The notes under the pieces are model-generated. The model was not told where the DNA came from. It searched no databases and worked only from the letters and a program-made list of their open reading frames with translations. The translations under genes were made by a program, and so were the position numbers. Positions 14,470 through 25,213 of a DNA stretch of 33,262 bases are shown here, one piece after another. Source of the stretch: an uncultured Clostridia bacterium (GTDB lineage Bacteria > Bacillota > Clostridia > UBA1381); assembly GCA_947624165.1 (NCBI GenBank), contig CANQJC010000022.1, forward strand, positions 1 to 33,262. The letters run 5' to 3'. The first letter of the stretch is position 1, and each line of letters starts with the position of its first letter.

Positions 14470-15644
14470 TAGATTACGAAAAAATCGTTTCGCCCGTCGT
14501 CTCGGCTTTGCCGCCGTCGGGGATAAGAAAATTTTTTGATATAGCCGCGGAAATGAAGGACGCTATTTCCTTGGGCGTCGGCGAACCCGACTTTACCACG
14601 CCGTGGACGATACGCGAAGCGGGTATATATTCGCTCGAAAAGGGACAAACCCACTACACCGCCAATTCGGGACTTATTGAACTGAGAGAAGCGATCTGCG
14701 AATACAACGAGAGAAAATTCGGCGTTACATACGACCCGCAAACCGAGGTGCTTGTAACGGTCGGCGGCAGCGAAGCGATCGACCTCATGATACGCACGCT
14801 TGTGAACCCCGGCGAAGAGGTGCTTATACCCGAGCCGTGCTTCGTGTGTTACAAACCGCTTACCATCATGGCGGGCGGCGTACCTGTGCCGATAGAGACG
14901 AAGGAGGAGGACGAATTTCGCCTTTTGCCCGAACAGCTTAAAGAAAAAATTACAGATAAAACGAAGCTTTTGATCCTGCCGTACCCGAACAATCCGACAG
15001 GCGGCGTAATGTCGAAAGCCGACATGGAAGCGATAGCGGACATGCTTCGCGGCACGGATATAACAGTATTGTCCGACGAGATTTACGGCGAGCTTCGTTA
15101 CGGCGACGAGGGACACACGCCGTTTTCAAAAATCGACGGCATGAGAGAAAGAACGGTCGTCGTCAACGGATTCTCCAAGGCGTTCGCCATGACCGGCTGG
15201 AGACTCGGTTACGCGCTCGGTCCTTCGGAAATCATATCTCTTATGCGTAAAATCCACCAGTACGGCATAATGTCCGCGCCAACCACCGCGCAGTATGCCG
15301 CGATCGAAGCGTTAAAGAACTGCGATAACGACGTTGAGGAAATGCGCCGCGAATACAATTACCGCCGTCGTTATATCGTGGACGGCTTCCGCGCGATGGG
15401 TCTTTCGTGCTTTGAGCCTTTGGGCGCGTTCTACGTGTTCCCATGTATAAAATCGACACACATGACCTCGGAGGAATTTTGCGAACGGCTTCTTGAGGAG
15501 GAGCATGTCGCGGTCGTCCCGGGTAACGCGTTCGGCGAAAGCGGCGAAGGATTTATACGTTGTTCATACGCGTATTCGATAGAGAACATTCAGGAAGCTC
15601 TGAAAAGAATAGAGCGTTTTGTTCAGAGACACAGAGGGGAGTAA
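14466..15644 (+). CDS. Class I/II pyridoxal-phosphate aminotransferase
   Basis: 392 residues, usual length for the aspartate aminotransferase fold type I. Visible: ISLGVGEPDF near the N-terminus (substrate-side Gly), LPYPNNPTGGV (PLP contact Asn), VLSDEIYGELRYG (Asp for the pyridine N), NGFSKAFAMTGWRLGY with the Schiff-base Lys at 238, and GEGFIRCSYAYS with the Arg that binds the substrate carboxylate. It transfers an amino group between an amino acid and a 2-oxo acid. The sequence fits the broad AspAT/PatA/aromatic group, and substrate cannot be fixed from this. Translationally coupled to the Lrp gene by an ATGA overlap; pyrG follows after 3 bases. Confidence 0.92.
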   Translation: MIDYEKIVSPVVSALPPSGIRKFFDIAAEMKDAISLGVGEPDFTTPWTIREAGIYSLEKGQTHYTANSGLIELREAICEYNERKFGVTYDPQTEVLVTVGGSEAIDLMIRTLVNPGEEVLIPEPCFVCYKPLTIMAGGVPVPIETKEEDEFRLLPEQLKEKITDKTKLLILPYPNNPTGGVMSKADMEAIADMLRGTDITVLSDEIYGELRYGDEGHTPFSKIDGMRERTVVVNGFSKAFAMTGWRLGYALGPSEIISLMRKIHQYGIMSAPTTAQYAAIEALKNCDNDVEEMRREYNYRRRYIVDGFRAMGLSCFEPLGAFYVFPCIKSTHMTSEEFCERLLEEEHVAVVPGNAFGESGEGFIRCSYAYSIENIQEALKRIERFVQRHRGE

Positions 15645-17276
<1,632 letters not shown>

Positions 17277-17312
17277 TATCCGTTAAATAAATTCAGAGAG
17301 AAGGGTAACAAC

Positions 17313-19046
17313 TTGAGACAATATTGGAAGTACATAAGGTCGCACCTGCTTTACTTCATATTCGGACCTCTTCTTATGCTTACCGAGGTGGCGGGAGAAA
17401 TAGTCTTGCCGACAATCATGGCATCCATGATAGACGTGGGTATAGCCAATAACAATATGGCTTACGTCGTGTCGCGAATGGCGATCATGTTCGGCTGCAT
17501 ATGCATAATGATAATAGGCGGTCTTGGAGGTCATTATCTGTCGGTCAGCGCGTCGGTGGCATTCAGCGCGGACATACGCAAGGACGTATTCAAAAAGGTT
17601 CAGAGTTTTTCGTTTAAAAACATCGACACATTTTCCACAGGCTCGCTCGTGACGCGTCTGACAAACGATATAACTCAGCTTCAGAATATAACGCGTATGT
17701 TTCTGATAATGGCGATGCGTTCGCCCGGAATGTTGATAGGCGGTATAATCATGGCTTCGAGGATAAATATCTCCCTCGCGGCGATACTTATTATTATAAT
17801 TCCGCTTCTCGGTCTCACGATAGGACTTTTGATGTATAACGCTTATCCGAGATTCACGACGGTACAAAAGAAACTGGACGCGCTCAATTCCGGCATACAG
17901 GAAAATATCACGAACGTGCGCGTCATAAAATCATTCGTAAGAGAAAAATTCGAAGTAAACAAATTCCGCACGGCAAATACCGATTTAAAGGATTCCACGC
18001 TCGGCGCGATGCGTATAGTGATATGCACCATGCCGGTCATGACGCTTGCGATGAATATCACTATGATACTGACGGTATGGAACGGCGGCAACCTCGTTGT
18101 AAACGGAGGTATGGCTGTCGGAGACCTGACCGCGTTCACAACGTACATAGTGCAGATATTGATGTCGCTCATGATGGTTTCGATGCTCTTCCTTCAGAGC
18201 GCGAGAGCAGCCGCGTCGTCGCGCAGGATCAAGGAGGTCCTGAATACCGAGGTTGACCTTACCGACGAATATTCGTCCGAGAAAGACCGCGTTGTTACGC
18301 GCGGCGAGGTGGAGTTTAGAAACGTCTCCTTCAAATATTACGAAAGCCGTAAGGAAAACGTACTCAACAACATAAGCTTCAAAATCGACTCGGGCGAAAC
18401 GATAGGCATAATCGGCGCGACAGGCTCCGGCAAAACGTCGCTCGTGCAGCTTATACCGCGTCTTTATGACGTTACAGAGGGCGAAGTGCTTGTGGACGGA
18501 GTTAACGTAAAGGAATACAGCATACGCCATCTGCGCGACGGCGTAGGTATGGTCCTTCAGAAAAACGTACTTTTCTCCGGCACGATAGAAGACAATCTGA
18601 GGTGGGGCGACGAAAACGCGACCCGCGAGGAACTCGAAGAAGCCGCCGATAACGCACAGGCGGACGCTTTCGTAAAATCGTTCTCGGACGGATACAAAAC
18701 CGAGCTCGGTCAGGGCGGCGTGAACGTGTCCGGCGGTCAGAAACAAAGACTTTGTATCGCGCGCGCTCTTTTGAAGAAACCTAAAATTCTTATTCTTGAC
18801 GACAGCACCAGCGCGGTCGATACCGCGACGGAAGCAAAGATAAGACACGCCTTTGCCACGACGCTCAAGGATACGACAAAAATCATAATAGCGCAGCGTA
18901 TTTCGTCCATAATGGACGCCGACAGAATACTTGTTCTCAGCGAGGGACGCGTCACCGGCTACGGAACGCACGACGAGCTTATGAAGTCGAACGAGGAATA
19001 CCGCGACATTTATCGCTCGCAGATAGACGAGGAGGTGACCGCGTAA
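17313..19046 (+). CDS. ABC exporter half-transporter with degenerate ATP site (first subunit)
   Basis: 577 residues from a TTG start preceded by GAGAAGGG; no suitable ATG is nearby. An N-terminal six-helix type IV exporter domain (about 1-310) is followed by an ATPase domain: Walker A GATGSGKTS from residue 368, signature VSGGQKQRL, Walker B ILILDDS (D496). The catalytic Glu is replaced by Asp497 and the switch-loop His by Gln528 (IIIAQRIS). These changes mark the inactive-site partner of heterodimeric exporters such as TM287/288, BmrCD and LmrCD. Its gene overlaps that of the second subunit by one base. Substrate unknown: family members export drugs, lipids or peptides. Confidence 0.93.
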   Translation: MRQYWKYIRSHLLYFIFGPLLMLTEVAGEIVLPTIMASMIDVGIANNNMAYVVSRMAIMFGCICIMIIGGLGGHYLSVSASVAFSADIRKDVFKKVQSFSFKNIDTFSTGSLVTRLTNDITQLQNITRMFLIMAMRSPGMLIGGIIMASRINISLAAILIIIIPLLGLTIGLLMYNAYPRFTTVQKKLDALNSGIQENITNVRVIKSFVREKFEVNKFRTANTDLKDSTLGAMRIVICTMPVMTLAMNITMILTVWNGGNLVVNGGMAVGDLTAFTTYIVQILMSLMMVSMLFLQSARAAASSRRIKEVLNTEVDLTDEYSSEKDRVVTRGEVEFRNVSFKYYESRKENVLNNISFKIDSGETIGIIGATGSGKTSLVQLIPRLYDVTEGEVLVDGVNVKEYSIRHLRDGVGMVLQKNVLFSGTIEDNLRWGDENATREELEEAADNAQADAFVKSFSDGYKTELGQGGVNVSGGQKQRLCIARALLKKPKILILDDSTSAVDTATEAKIRHAFATTLKDTTKIIIAQRISSIMDADRILVLSEGRVTGYGTHDELMKSNEEYRDIYRSQIDEEVTA

Positions 19047-20854
19047 TGCCTCCGATGAATACAAGACGGGCTGACACAAGAAAGCCCAAGAATACAAAAG
19101 CGACGATAAGACGTCTTATGTCATATTTGAAAGAGGATAAATTCAAAATAGGCATAGCGTTCATATGCGTTCTCGTAAGCGCGGCGACGAACCTTATGGG
19201 TTCCTACATGCTGCGCCCGATAATCAATAACCTCGTTGCGGACGTAAGCGTCGCCGAGCGTATTTCGACGCTTGGATTCAATTTGCTGAAAATGGCTTGC
19301 ATATACGCAGCGGGCGTAATGGCCGCCTTCTTCCAGGCGAGAATAATGATAGGCGTTTCGCAGAGAGCGCTTCTCGCGCTGCGCGGCGACCTGTTTGAAA
19401 AATTACAGAAGCTTCCCGTGCGTTTCTTCGACACAAACAACACGGGCGATGTTATGAGCCGTTTCACAAACGACGTGGACACTATCGGCGAAATGCTCAA
19501 TTCCACGCTCGTGCAGATTTTCCAGGGCGTTGTGAGCCTTATCGGAACGCTCGCGCTGATGTTCTACACCAACTTCTGGCTAAGCATCGTGACGATAGTC
19601 GTCGCGCCGATAATGGCGAAAATCGGTACGACGATCGCTTCCCGTTCGAGAAAACGCTTCACAAAGCAGCAATCGGAGCTGGGACGCGTCAACGCGTATA
19701 TTGAGGAGATTGTGACGGGACAGAAGGTCGTAAAGGTTTTCTGTCACGAAAAACAGGTTACGGACAATTTTGAGAAGCTTAACGATTCGCTCAAAAACGC
19801 GCAGATAAAGGCGCAGTTCGCGGGCGGTATGATGGGACCGAGCATGAACGCGATGAGCCAGGTCAATTATACGTTGACGGCGGGCGTAGGCTCGATACTC
19901 GTAATACTTGCTCGTCTCGGCAAAGCCGCGAAGCTTGCTTCGCTCGATATAGGCGGTCTTACGGTATTCGTAAACTTCTCGCGTCAATTTTCGCGTCCGA
20001 TAAACGAGCTTGCTCAGCAGCTTACCGTGGTAATGTCCGCGCTCGCGGGCGCGGAACGCGTGTTTGACGTTATGGACCGCGAGCCTGAAAGCGACCGCGG
20101 CAGCATCGTACTCAAGGACGTAAAAGGCGACGTTATGATAGATAACGTCACGTTCGGATATAATCCCGATAAAACCATATTGAAAAACGTTTCGATATAC
20201 GCGCATCCCGGACAGAAGATCGCGCTCGTAGGTTCTACCGGCGCGGGCAAGACAACGATAACAAACCTTATAACGAGATTTTACGATATAAACGAGGGTA
20301 AAATAACAATAGACGGGATAGACATTTTTGATATCGACCGCAGCAGTCTCCGTGAAAATATAGCGGTTGTTCTTCAGGATACTCATCTCTTCACCGGCAC
20401 AGTCATGGAGAATATACGCTACGGCAGACTTGACGCCACCGACGCGGAGGTGCGTCAGGCGGCTCTCACGTCGAACGCGCACAGCTTCATACGTCACCTG
20501 CCGGACGGGTACGACACGATCCTCGAAGGCGACGGCTCGAATTTGTCGCAGGGACAGAGACAGCTTTTGAATATCGCGCGCGCCGCTCTTTCGAGAGCAC
20601 CGATACTTGTGCTTGACGAAGCGACAAGCTCCGTCGATACGCGTACCGAACGCGATATAAACAAGGGTATGGATACGCTGATGAAGAACAGGACCACGTT
20701 CGTTATTGCACACCGTCTTTCCACGATAAGAAACGCCGACGCGATAATGGTTTTGGAAAACGGAGAAATAATCGAGCGCGGCAATCATGAGGAGCTGCTC
20801 GCGCAGAAGGGCAGATACTACGAACTCTACACAGGTCTTAAGGAGCTTGACTAA
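19046..20854 (+). CDS. ABC exporter half-transporter with canonical ATP site (second subunit)
   Basis: 602 residues. A six-helix exporter domain (about 30-345) and an ATPase domain with Walker A GSTGAGKTT (396-404), Walker B with catalytic Glu525 (VLDEATSSVD) and switch His556 (IAHRLST). Its signature motif reads LSQGQ rather than LSGGQ; this motif completes the degenerate site formed with the first subunit, matching the known asymmetric heterodimers. TAATG overlap with the upstream gene implies coupled translation and a 1:1 complex. N-terminal basic extension (TRRADTRKPKNTKATIRRL) lies on the cytosolic side. The GAP1-like gene begins 40 bases downstream. Confidence 0.94.
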   Translation: MPPMNTRRADTRKPKNTKATIRRLMSYLKEDKFKIGIAFICVLVSAATNLMGSYMLRPIINNLVADVSVAERISTLGFNLLKMACIYAAGVMAAFFQARIMIGVSQRALLALRGDLFEKLQKLPVRFFDTNNTGDVMSRFTNDVDTIGEMLNSTLVQIFQGVVSLIGTLALMFYTNFWLSIVTIVVAPIMAKIGTTIASRSRKRFTKQQSELGRVNAYIEEIVTGQKVVKVFCHEKQVTDNFEKLNDSLKNAQIKAQFAGGMMGPSMNAMSQVNYTLTAGVGSILVILARLGKAAKLASLDIGGLTVFVNFSRQFSRPINELAQQLTVVMSALAGAERVFDVMDREPESDRGSIVLKDVKGDVMIDNVTFGYNPDKTILKNVSIYAHPGQKIALVGSTGAGKTTITNLITRFYDINEGKITIDGIDIFDIDRSSLRENIAVVLQDTHLFTGTVMENIRYGRLDATDAEVRQAALTSNAHSFIRHLPDGYDTILEGDGSNLSQGQRQLLNIARAALSRAPILVLDEATSSVDTRTERDINKGMDTLMKNRTTFVIAHRLSTIRNADAIMVLENGEIIERGNHEELLAQKGRYYELYTGLKELD

Positions 20855-20894
20855 AATTTATGCCTTGGGCATGGAAAGGAAGGTTTTACCCAAT

Positions 20895-23036
20895 ATGAAG
20901 GTATACCAGTTAATATATACCTCCGTGCAGCACAGTCTGTCCGACCCCGAGCTGGGGCTTTCAAATCAGTCGGGACTGCGGGTGTTTTCCTGTACGCAGG
21001 GTATGACGAAGCAGAATATTGATGAAATAATACGCTTTGCCACGTACCGTCTTCCGAAAAATAATGAGATTGAGTACAGCACGACCCCGTGCGACCCTTC
21101 GGTTCCTGAACTGTTTCCGAAGATTTTCCGTACTCTCACCCTCTCGGACGGCAGATATGCGGCTATGCAGATTTCCTACGCCGGTTATGATTTTGATTCT
21201 CAGCCCGGAAACGTGTTCGCGCACGCGTTCGTGTTTGACGACGTCGACGCGGATTTTATGCCTGAGAGGTATATGGGACACCCGCTTTACAGAACGCATC
21301 TGAGCGAGAAGGATCTTGCAGGACAAATCGTCCATTACCTGAAACCGCTCGATTCTATCGAGCCGACCGAAGGACTTGAAGATAAAGTAATAGATTTCAT
21401 TTCCTCGCATAAGCATGAGCTGACGTATATGCTCGACAAGGCTATGCGCCTTCTCACTTCCGACGACATTAAGAATATGTGTATCGCGTCGAACGACGCG
21501 GAATTGACGCGTATGTACCTTTTGTCGCTGAAATGGCTGCTCCCGCGCAATGCCGCGCAAAACATGGGTATCTCGACATATAACGTGTATCTTCCCTCCG
21601 ACAAACAGAAGCAGATAATATTCCACGGTACGGTCAAAGGCTCGAACAATATAACGCGGCAAGCCGTGGAAACGCGGGCAAACTGTCTCTATATAGACGT
21701 TGAAAACACGAAATTCGGCGACGGACCCGTTTCCATGCTCTTAAGCGTACCCGTAAAAGAACTGCGCGGAATCTATTCGAAATATAATTTCACCTCCGCG
21801 TCGCAGCTTCTCGACTGGGAGGCGACATGGGAGGGTACCTCCAAGACGGGTATAGCGGCAAAGCTCTTGAAGCTCAAAAAATCAGCGGGAGACGACGCGT
21901 TCAGGACCCGCGTCCTTGAAATTTATCCCTCCGTAAACGACCTGAACATGGCGGGCGTAAGATTCGAGATTTCAAAAATAATGTTCGACAACCTCAACCT
22001 TTTCGAGGACGAACGCGCCAAGGTGACGGAAATATACATCGGTCAATGTCTCGATAAGATGTGCGCCGGAGAGACGATAGAAATAGGCAGCCCGCCCGAC
22101 GGCGACGCCGCCAAGGAGCAGTCGCGGACGGTATGCGCGAAGCTTCCCGAGTATATGCGCACCATACGTTCTTCGTATGACAATATAACGGACAAGAATA
22201 AAATATCATTACTCGTATTTCTGGGCGGCGTAAAACACGCCGCAGACGTCGGCACGTGGAAAGAGCTTTTCAAAAATACCGACGATTTGAAGCTGTTCGT
22301 CCGTATGGCGGCGCAGGTGGTAATAACCGGCAGCGGACTTGCGGCTTTCACGCCCGTTGAAGGCTGGACGACGAGCGACCTCGCGGAGCTTGTCGCTTAC
22401 TTCGACGCGTCCACGCGCGACGTATTCCTGAAAAAGAGCTGCGTGAAATTCATATATAACAATAAGGACGAGGATTGGGACAAGTACGGTGTTTCCATGA
22501 CGCGTCACACGAAAACAAAAAATCAGCAGGAGCAGGACATTCAGAAGATACGCCGTATGCTCGGAAAGGTTGGATATATACCGTATCAGCGCGGTAAATA
22601 TACAGATTTGAAGAGCGAGGTCACGGACGACATCCGCAACAATAATTCGCCGCTTCTCATATCGCGCCTTTTGTTCGCGGTATACCGCTGGCAGGGGACC
22701 TACGGAAATCAGATCGAAGCGGAAAAGGCGGCGCGTAATGTGCGCGAGTTGATTTTGGAAATGCGCCGCACACAGACGACCTGCTACAATTTCATGATCT
22801 CGAAGCTCGCGCTCGAGATAATTGAGTCGCCGGGTCACTATCATGAAGTGATGGTAAACACGGATACGGTGCCGCCGAGCTTCTGGAACTGGTTTTTGAT
22901 AGGCTATAACAAATGCAAACGGGACGACGACAAGCTGCTTGCATACACGCGCGTATACAGCGCGAGCAAGGCGAGGATGTCGCGAGTGCCTGCGAAGAAG
23001 AAAATGCGTGAAACATTTCAGGACGTAGTTGAATAG
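20895..23036 (+). CDS. Large GAP1-N2-like protein (GTPase-associated protein 1 family), function unknown
   Basis: 713 residues from the ATG at 20895 (AAAGGAAGG 11 bases upstream); in-frame starts further upstream would overlap the ABC gene. The first ~140 residues resemble the GAP1-N2 domain: VYQLIYTSVQHSL, GLRVFSCTQGM, then FRTLTLSDGRYAAMQISYAG and QPGNVFAHAFVFDD. The next ~130 residues (HKHELTYMLDKAMRLL, LLSLKWLLPRNAAQNMGIST, QKQIIFHGTV) fit a GAP1-M-like segment. The remaining ~400 are mostly helical with no catalytic motif recognised. No signal peptide or membrane span, so cytosolic. GAP1 proteins were described computationally as partners of GTPases in predicted conflict or signalling systems. 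No such GTPase is adjacent here; the next gene, 11 bases on, is a bitopic membrane protein. The domain assignment is from memory of the family pattern and needs a profile search. Confidence 0.6.
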   Translation: MKVYQLIYTSVQHSLSDPELGLSNQSGLRVFSCTQGMTKQNIDEIIRFATYRLPKNNEIEYSTTPCDPSVPELFPKIFRTLTLSDGRYAAMQISYAGYDFDSQPGNVFAHAFVFDDVDADFMPERYMGHPLYRTHLSEKDLAGQIVHYLKPLDSIEPTEGLEDKVIDFISSHKHELTYMLDKAMRLLTSDDIKNMCIASNDAELTRMYLLSLKWLLPRNAAQNMGISTYNVYLPSDKQKQIIFHGTVKGSNNITRQAVETRANCLYIDVENTKFGDGPVSMLLSVPVKELRGIYSKYNFTSASQLLDWEATWEGTSKTGIAAKLLKLKKSAGDDAFRTRVLEIYPSVNDLNMAGVRFEISKIMFDNLNLFEDERAKVTEIYIGQCLDKMCAGETIEIGSPPDGDAAKEQSRTVCAKLPEYMRTIRSSYDNITDKNKISLLVFLGGVKHAADVGTWKELFKNTDDLKLFVRMAAQVVITGSGLAAFTPVEGWTTSDLAELVAYFDASTRDVFLKKSCVKFIYNNKDEDWDKYGVSMTRHTKTKNQQEQDIQKIRRMLGKVGYIPYQRGKYTDLKSEVTDDIRNNNSPLLISRLLFAVYRWQGTYGNQIEAEKAARNVRELILEMRRTQTTCYNFMISKLALEIIESPGHYHEVMVNTDTVPPSFWNWFLIGYNKCKRDDDKLLAYTRVYSASKARMSRVPAKKKMRETFQDVVE

Positions 23037-23047
23037 GAGAGATGAAA

Positions 23048-23818
23048 ATGAATTTGAAAAAGAAACTTGCCGCTTTTGCGGCAGCGGGAATAGTAATGAT
23101 TTCGGCTATGCCGTTCGTATTCGCGGCTACGCCCGAACCGGCGGACAACGCGCCGGAAGCGCAGCAGACACAGCAGATAGACAACAGTCAGGCGGCTCCC
23201 GCCGCCGCGACGGGGAATACTGCCGAGCTTACGAACAGTAAATATCTTACCAAGGGCGGCGCGGCGTTCTGGTTTATTTTCACGATCCTGTTGAACACCT
23301 TTGTAAGCTTTTGGGTCGGAAACAGATTTTATCGTCTCGCGAAAAAGGACAACCATGTTTCCGCGGAGATACGCGCGCTCAGAAAGGATATAGAAGAAAA
23401 GTTTGTCAAAAGCGTGGGCGGCTTCACGGAACAGGAGGTCGACATAAACAATCTTAACGAATCGCTTGCCGACGACGACTCGATAAAGCTGCCGGACAAG
23501 CAGCCGGTTTTAAGAGAGGTTAGCGCGGAGGAGGAGGAACGCTTCCGCCGCTGGGAGGAGAACCGGCGCAAGTCAAACGCGGAACGCTCCAAACCGAGAT
23601 CGGTCGTCAAAGAGGAGCTTCGCGAAGACCTTGACGACGTTAAAAGGATAAAAAGAAAAAATTATCAGCCTAAACGCGATATTAAGACCGATACGGACGG
23701 CGGCGAACAGACGGAGGATCTCGGAGAAACAAAGCAGATAAATCTCAGGGGAAGCAACGCCGTCAAGTCAAAGGCAAAGGAAATTTTAGGCGATATGTTT
23801 CCTTTTAAAGAGGATTGA
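23048..23818 (+). CDS. Bitopic membrane protein with long charged cytosolic tail
   Basis: 256 residues from the second ATG (23048), which is 6 bases after GGAGAG; the ATG at 23042 touches that site. Order: signal peptide (LAAFAAAGIVMISAMPFVFA), an Ala/Pro/Gln-rich extracellular linker of about 50 residues, one transmembrane helix (AAFWFIFTILLNTFVSFWVG), then about 165 cytosolic residues that are highly charged. The tail includes a probable coiled-coil stretch (EEEERFRRWEENRRKSNAER) and a distinct C-terminal end (SKAKEILGDMFPFKED). No enzymatic motif. The topology (outside N-terminus, cytosolic tail) suits a membrane anchor for the GAP1-like protein encoded just upstream, with which it is surely co-transcribed. 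Family not recognised. Confidence 0.8.
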   Translation: MNLKKKLAAFAAAGIVMISAMPFVFAATPEPADNAPEAQQTQQIDNSQAAPAAATGNTAELTNSKYLTKGGAAFWFIFTILLNTFVSFWVGNRFYRLAKKDNHVSAEIRALRKDIEEKFVKSVGGFTEQEVDINNLNESLADDDSIKLPDKQPVLREVSAEEEERFRRWEENRRKSNAERSKPRSVVKEELREDLDDVKRIKRKNYQPKRDIKTDTDGGEQTEDLGETKQINLRGSNAVKSKAKEILGDMFPFKED

Positions 23819-23826
23819 TTTAACGG

Positions 23827-23855
23827 GGCTGTCATAACGGTGGCAGCCTTGTTTT
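23827..23855 (+). terminator. Weak hairpin between the bitopic protein gene and rarA
   Basis: GGCTGTC (23827-23833) pairs with GGCAGCC (23842-23848, one wobble), followed by TTGTTTTG. A partial terminator is possible. Confidence 0.45.
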
Positions 23856-23881
23856 GATTAAAGACGAAGGGAGTGGAGCGT

Positions 23882-25198
23882 GTGGAACAGATGAGTATGT
23901 TCGACGACCGCGAAAATTCCGCACCTCTCGCAAGCAGACTGCGCCCCGAAACGCTCGACGAGTACGTGGGACAGAAACACCTTGTCGGAGAGGGCAAAAT
24001 ACTGAGACAAATGATAGAGAACGATAATATTTCGTCAATGATATTCTGGGGACCGCCCGGCGTGGGCAAAACCACGCTCGCGAGGATAATTGCCAAGCAA
24101 ACCAAGGCGGACTTCGTGGAAATGAGCGCGGTGAACACGGGCGTGAAGGAAGTCAAGGAAATAATGAACAACGCGGAAGCGGCGCGGCGCATGGGCGTGC
24201 GTACACTGTTGTTCACGGACGAGATACATCGCTTCAACAAGGCTCAGCAGGACGCTTTTTTGCCGTATGTTGAAAAGGGAAGTATTATCCTTGTCGGCGC
24301 GACGACCGAAAACCCGTCTTTTGAGCTTAACTCCGCTTTACTGTCGCGCTGCAAGGTGTTTATCCTTAAAGCACTTGAGGAAGAAGATTTGAAGGAAATG
24401 CTTCGCCGCGCCGTAACGAGCGAAAAGGGCTTCGGTTCGATGAACGTAACCATAAGCGACGAGCAGCTCATGTCCATAGCGAGATTCGCGAACGGCGACG
24501 CGCGCACCGCGCTGAACACGCTCGAAATGGCTGTGTTCAACAGCGGCATAAACGAGAACGGCGGCGTGGACGTTGACGACGAGACGCTGGCTCAGTGTAT
24601 GAACAGACGCTCGTTACTTTACGATAAAAGCGGCGAGGAACATTACAACCTGATATCGGCTCTGCACAAGTCAATGAGAAACAGCGATCCCGACGCGGCG
24701 GTTTACTGGCTCAACCGTATGCTTGACGGCGGCGAGGAGCCGCTGTATATCGCGCGCAGACTTGTACGCTTCGCGAGCGAGGATATAGGTATGGCTGACA
24801 GCAACGCGCTTTTGATTGCGATCGCGGCATATCAGGCGTGCCACTTTCTCGGTATGCCGGAATGTGACGTACATTTGGCTCACGCGGCTGTATATCTTTC
24901 CATGGCTCCGAAATCAAACGCGGTTTATGTCGCCTGCGGCGAGTGCCGCCGCGACATACGGGAAATGCCCGCGGAAAGCGTCCCGCTTCAGATACGCAAC
25001 GCGCCGACAAAACTGATGAAGGATCTCGATTACGGCAAAGGCTACCAATACGCGCACGACACGGCTGAAAAACTGACAAAAATGCAATGTCTGCCGGACT
25101 CTCTCGCCGATAAACGGTACTACCGCCCGACGACGCAGGGAAGAGAAAAGGCGGTCAAGGAACGCCTAGACAAAATCATTGAATGGAAAAAGTCATAA
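23882..25198 (+). CDS. rarA: Replication-associated recombination protein A (RarA/MgsA AAA+ ATPase)
   Basis: 438 residues from the GTG at 23882, placed 9 bases after GAAGGGAG; a GTG at 23873 or the ATG at 23891 are alternatives. AAA+ core: PLASRLRPETLDEYVGQKHL, Walker A GPPGVGKTT (57-65), Walker B LLFTDEIHRFNKAQQD with Glu114, sensor 1 GATTENPSFELN, arginine finger SALLSRC. The C-terminal half has the RarA tetramerisation region (RRLVRFASEDIGMADSNAL, YLSMAPKSNAVY). The family acts at stalled replication forks with SSB and influences recombination. The SAPLASR N-terminus matches the family. First of a run of closely spaced genes (15-19 bases apart) continuing to 27191. Confidence 0.95.
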   Translation: MEQMSMFDDRENSAPLASRLRPETLDEYVGQKHLVGEGKILRQMIENDNISSMIFWGPPGVGKTTLARIIAKQTKADFVEMSAVNTGVKEVKEIMNNAEAARRMGVRTLLFTDEIHRFNKAQQDAFLPYVEKGSIILVGATTENPSFELNSALLSRCKVFILKALEEEDLKEMLRRAVTSEKGFGSMNVTISDEQLMSIARFANGDARTALNTLEMAVFNSGINENGGVDVDDETLAQCMNRRSLLYDKSGEEHYNLISALHKSMRNSDPDAAVYWLNRMLDGGEEPLYIARRLVRFASEDIGMADSNALLIAIAAYQACHFLGMPECDVHLAHAAVYLSMAPKSNAVYVACGECRRDIREMPAESVPLQIRNAPTKLMKDLDYGKGYQYAHDTAEKLTKMQCLPDSLADKRYYRPTTQGREKAVKERLDKIIEWKKS

Positions 25199-25213
25199 GA
25201 GGTGATATAAACA

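Noticed and set aside
17985..19097. Long open frame (370 codons) on the minus strand opposite the first ABC exporter gene
   Set aside because: It is out of register with any ribosome site and lies wholly over a well-supported gene; its protein is rich in Arg/His/Tyr, typical of an antisense shadow.
19580..20788. Open frame of 402 codons on the minus strand opposite the second ABC exporter gene
   Set aside because: Mirror of a conserved ATPase gene with all motifs intact on the plus strand.
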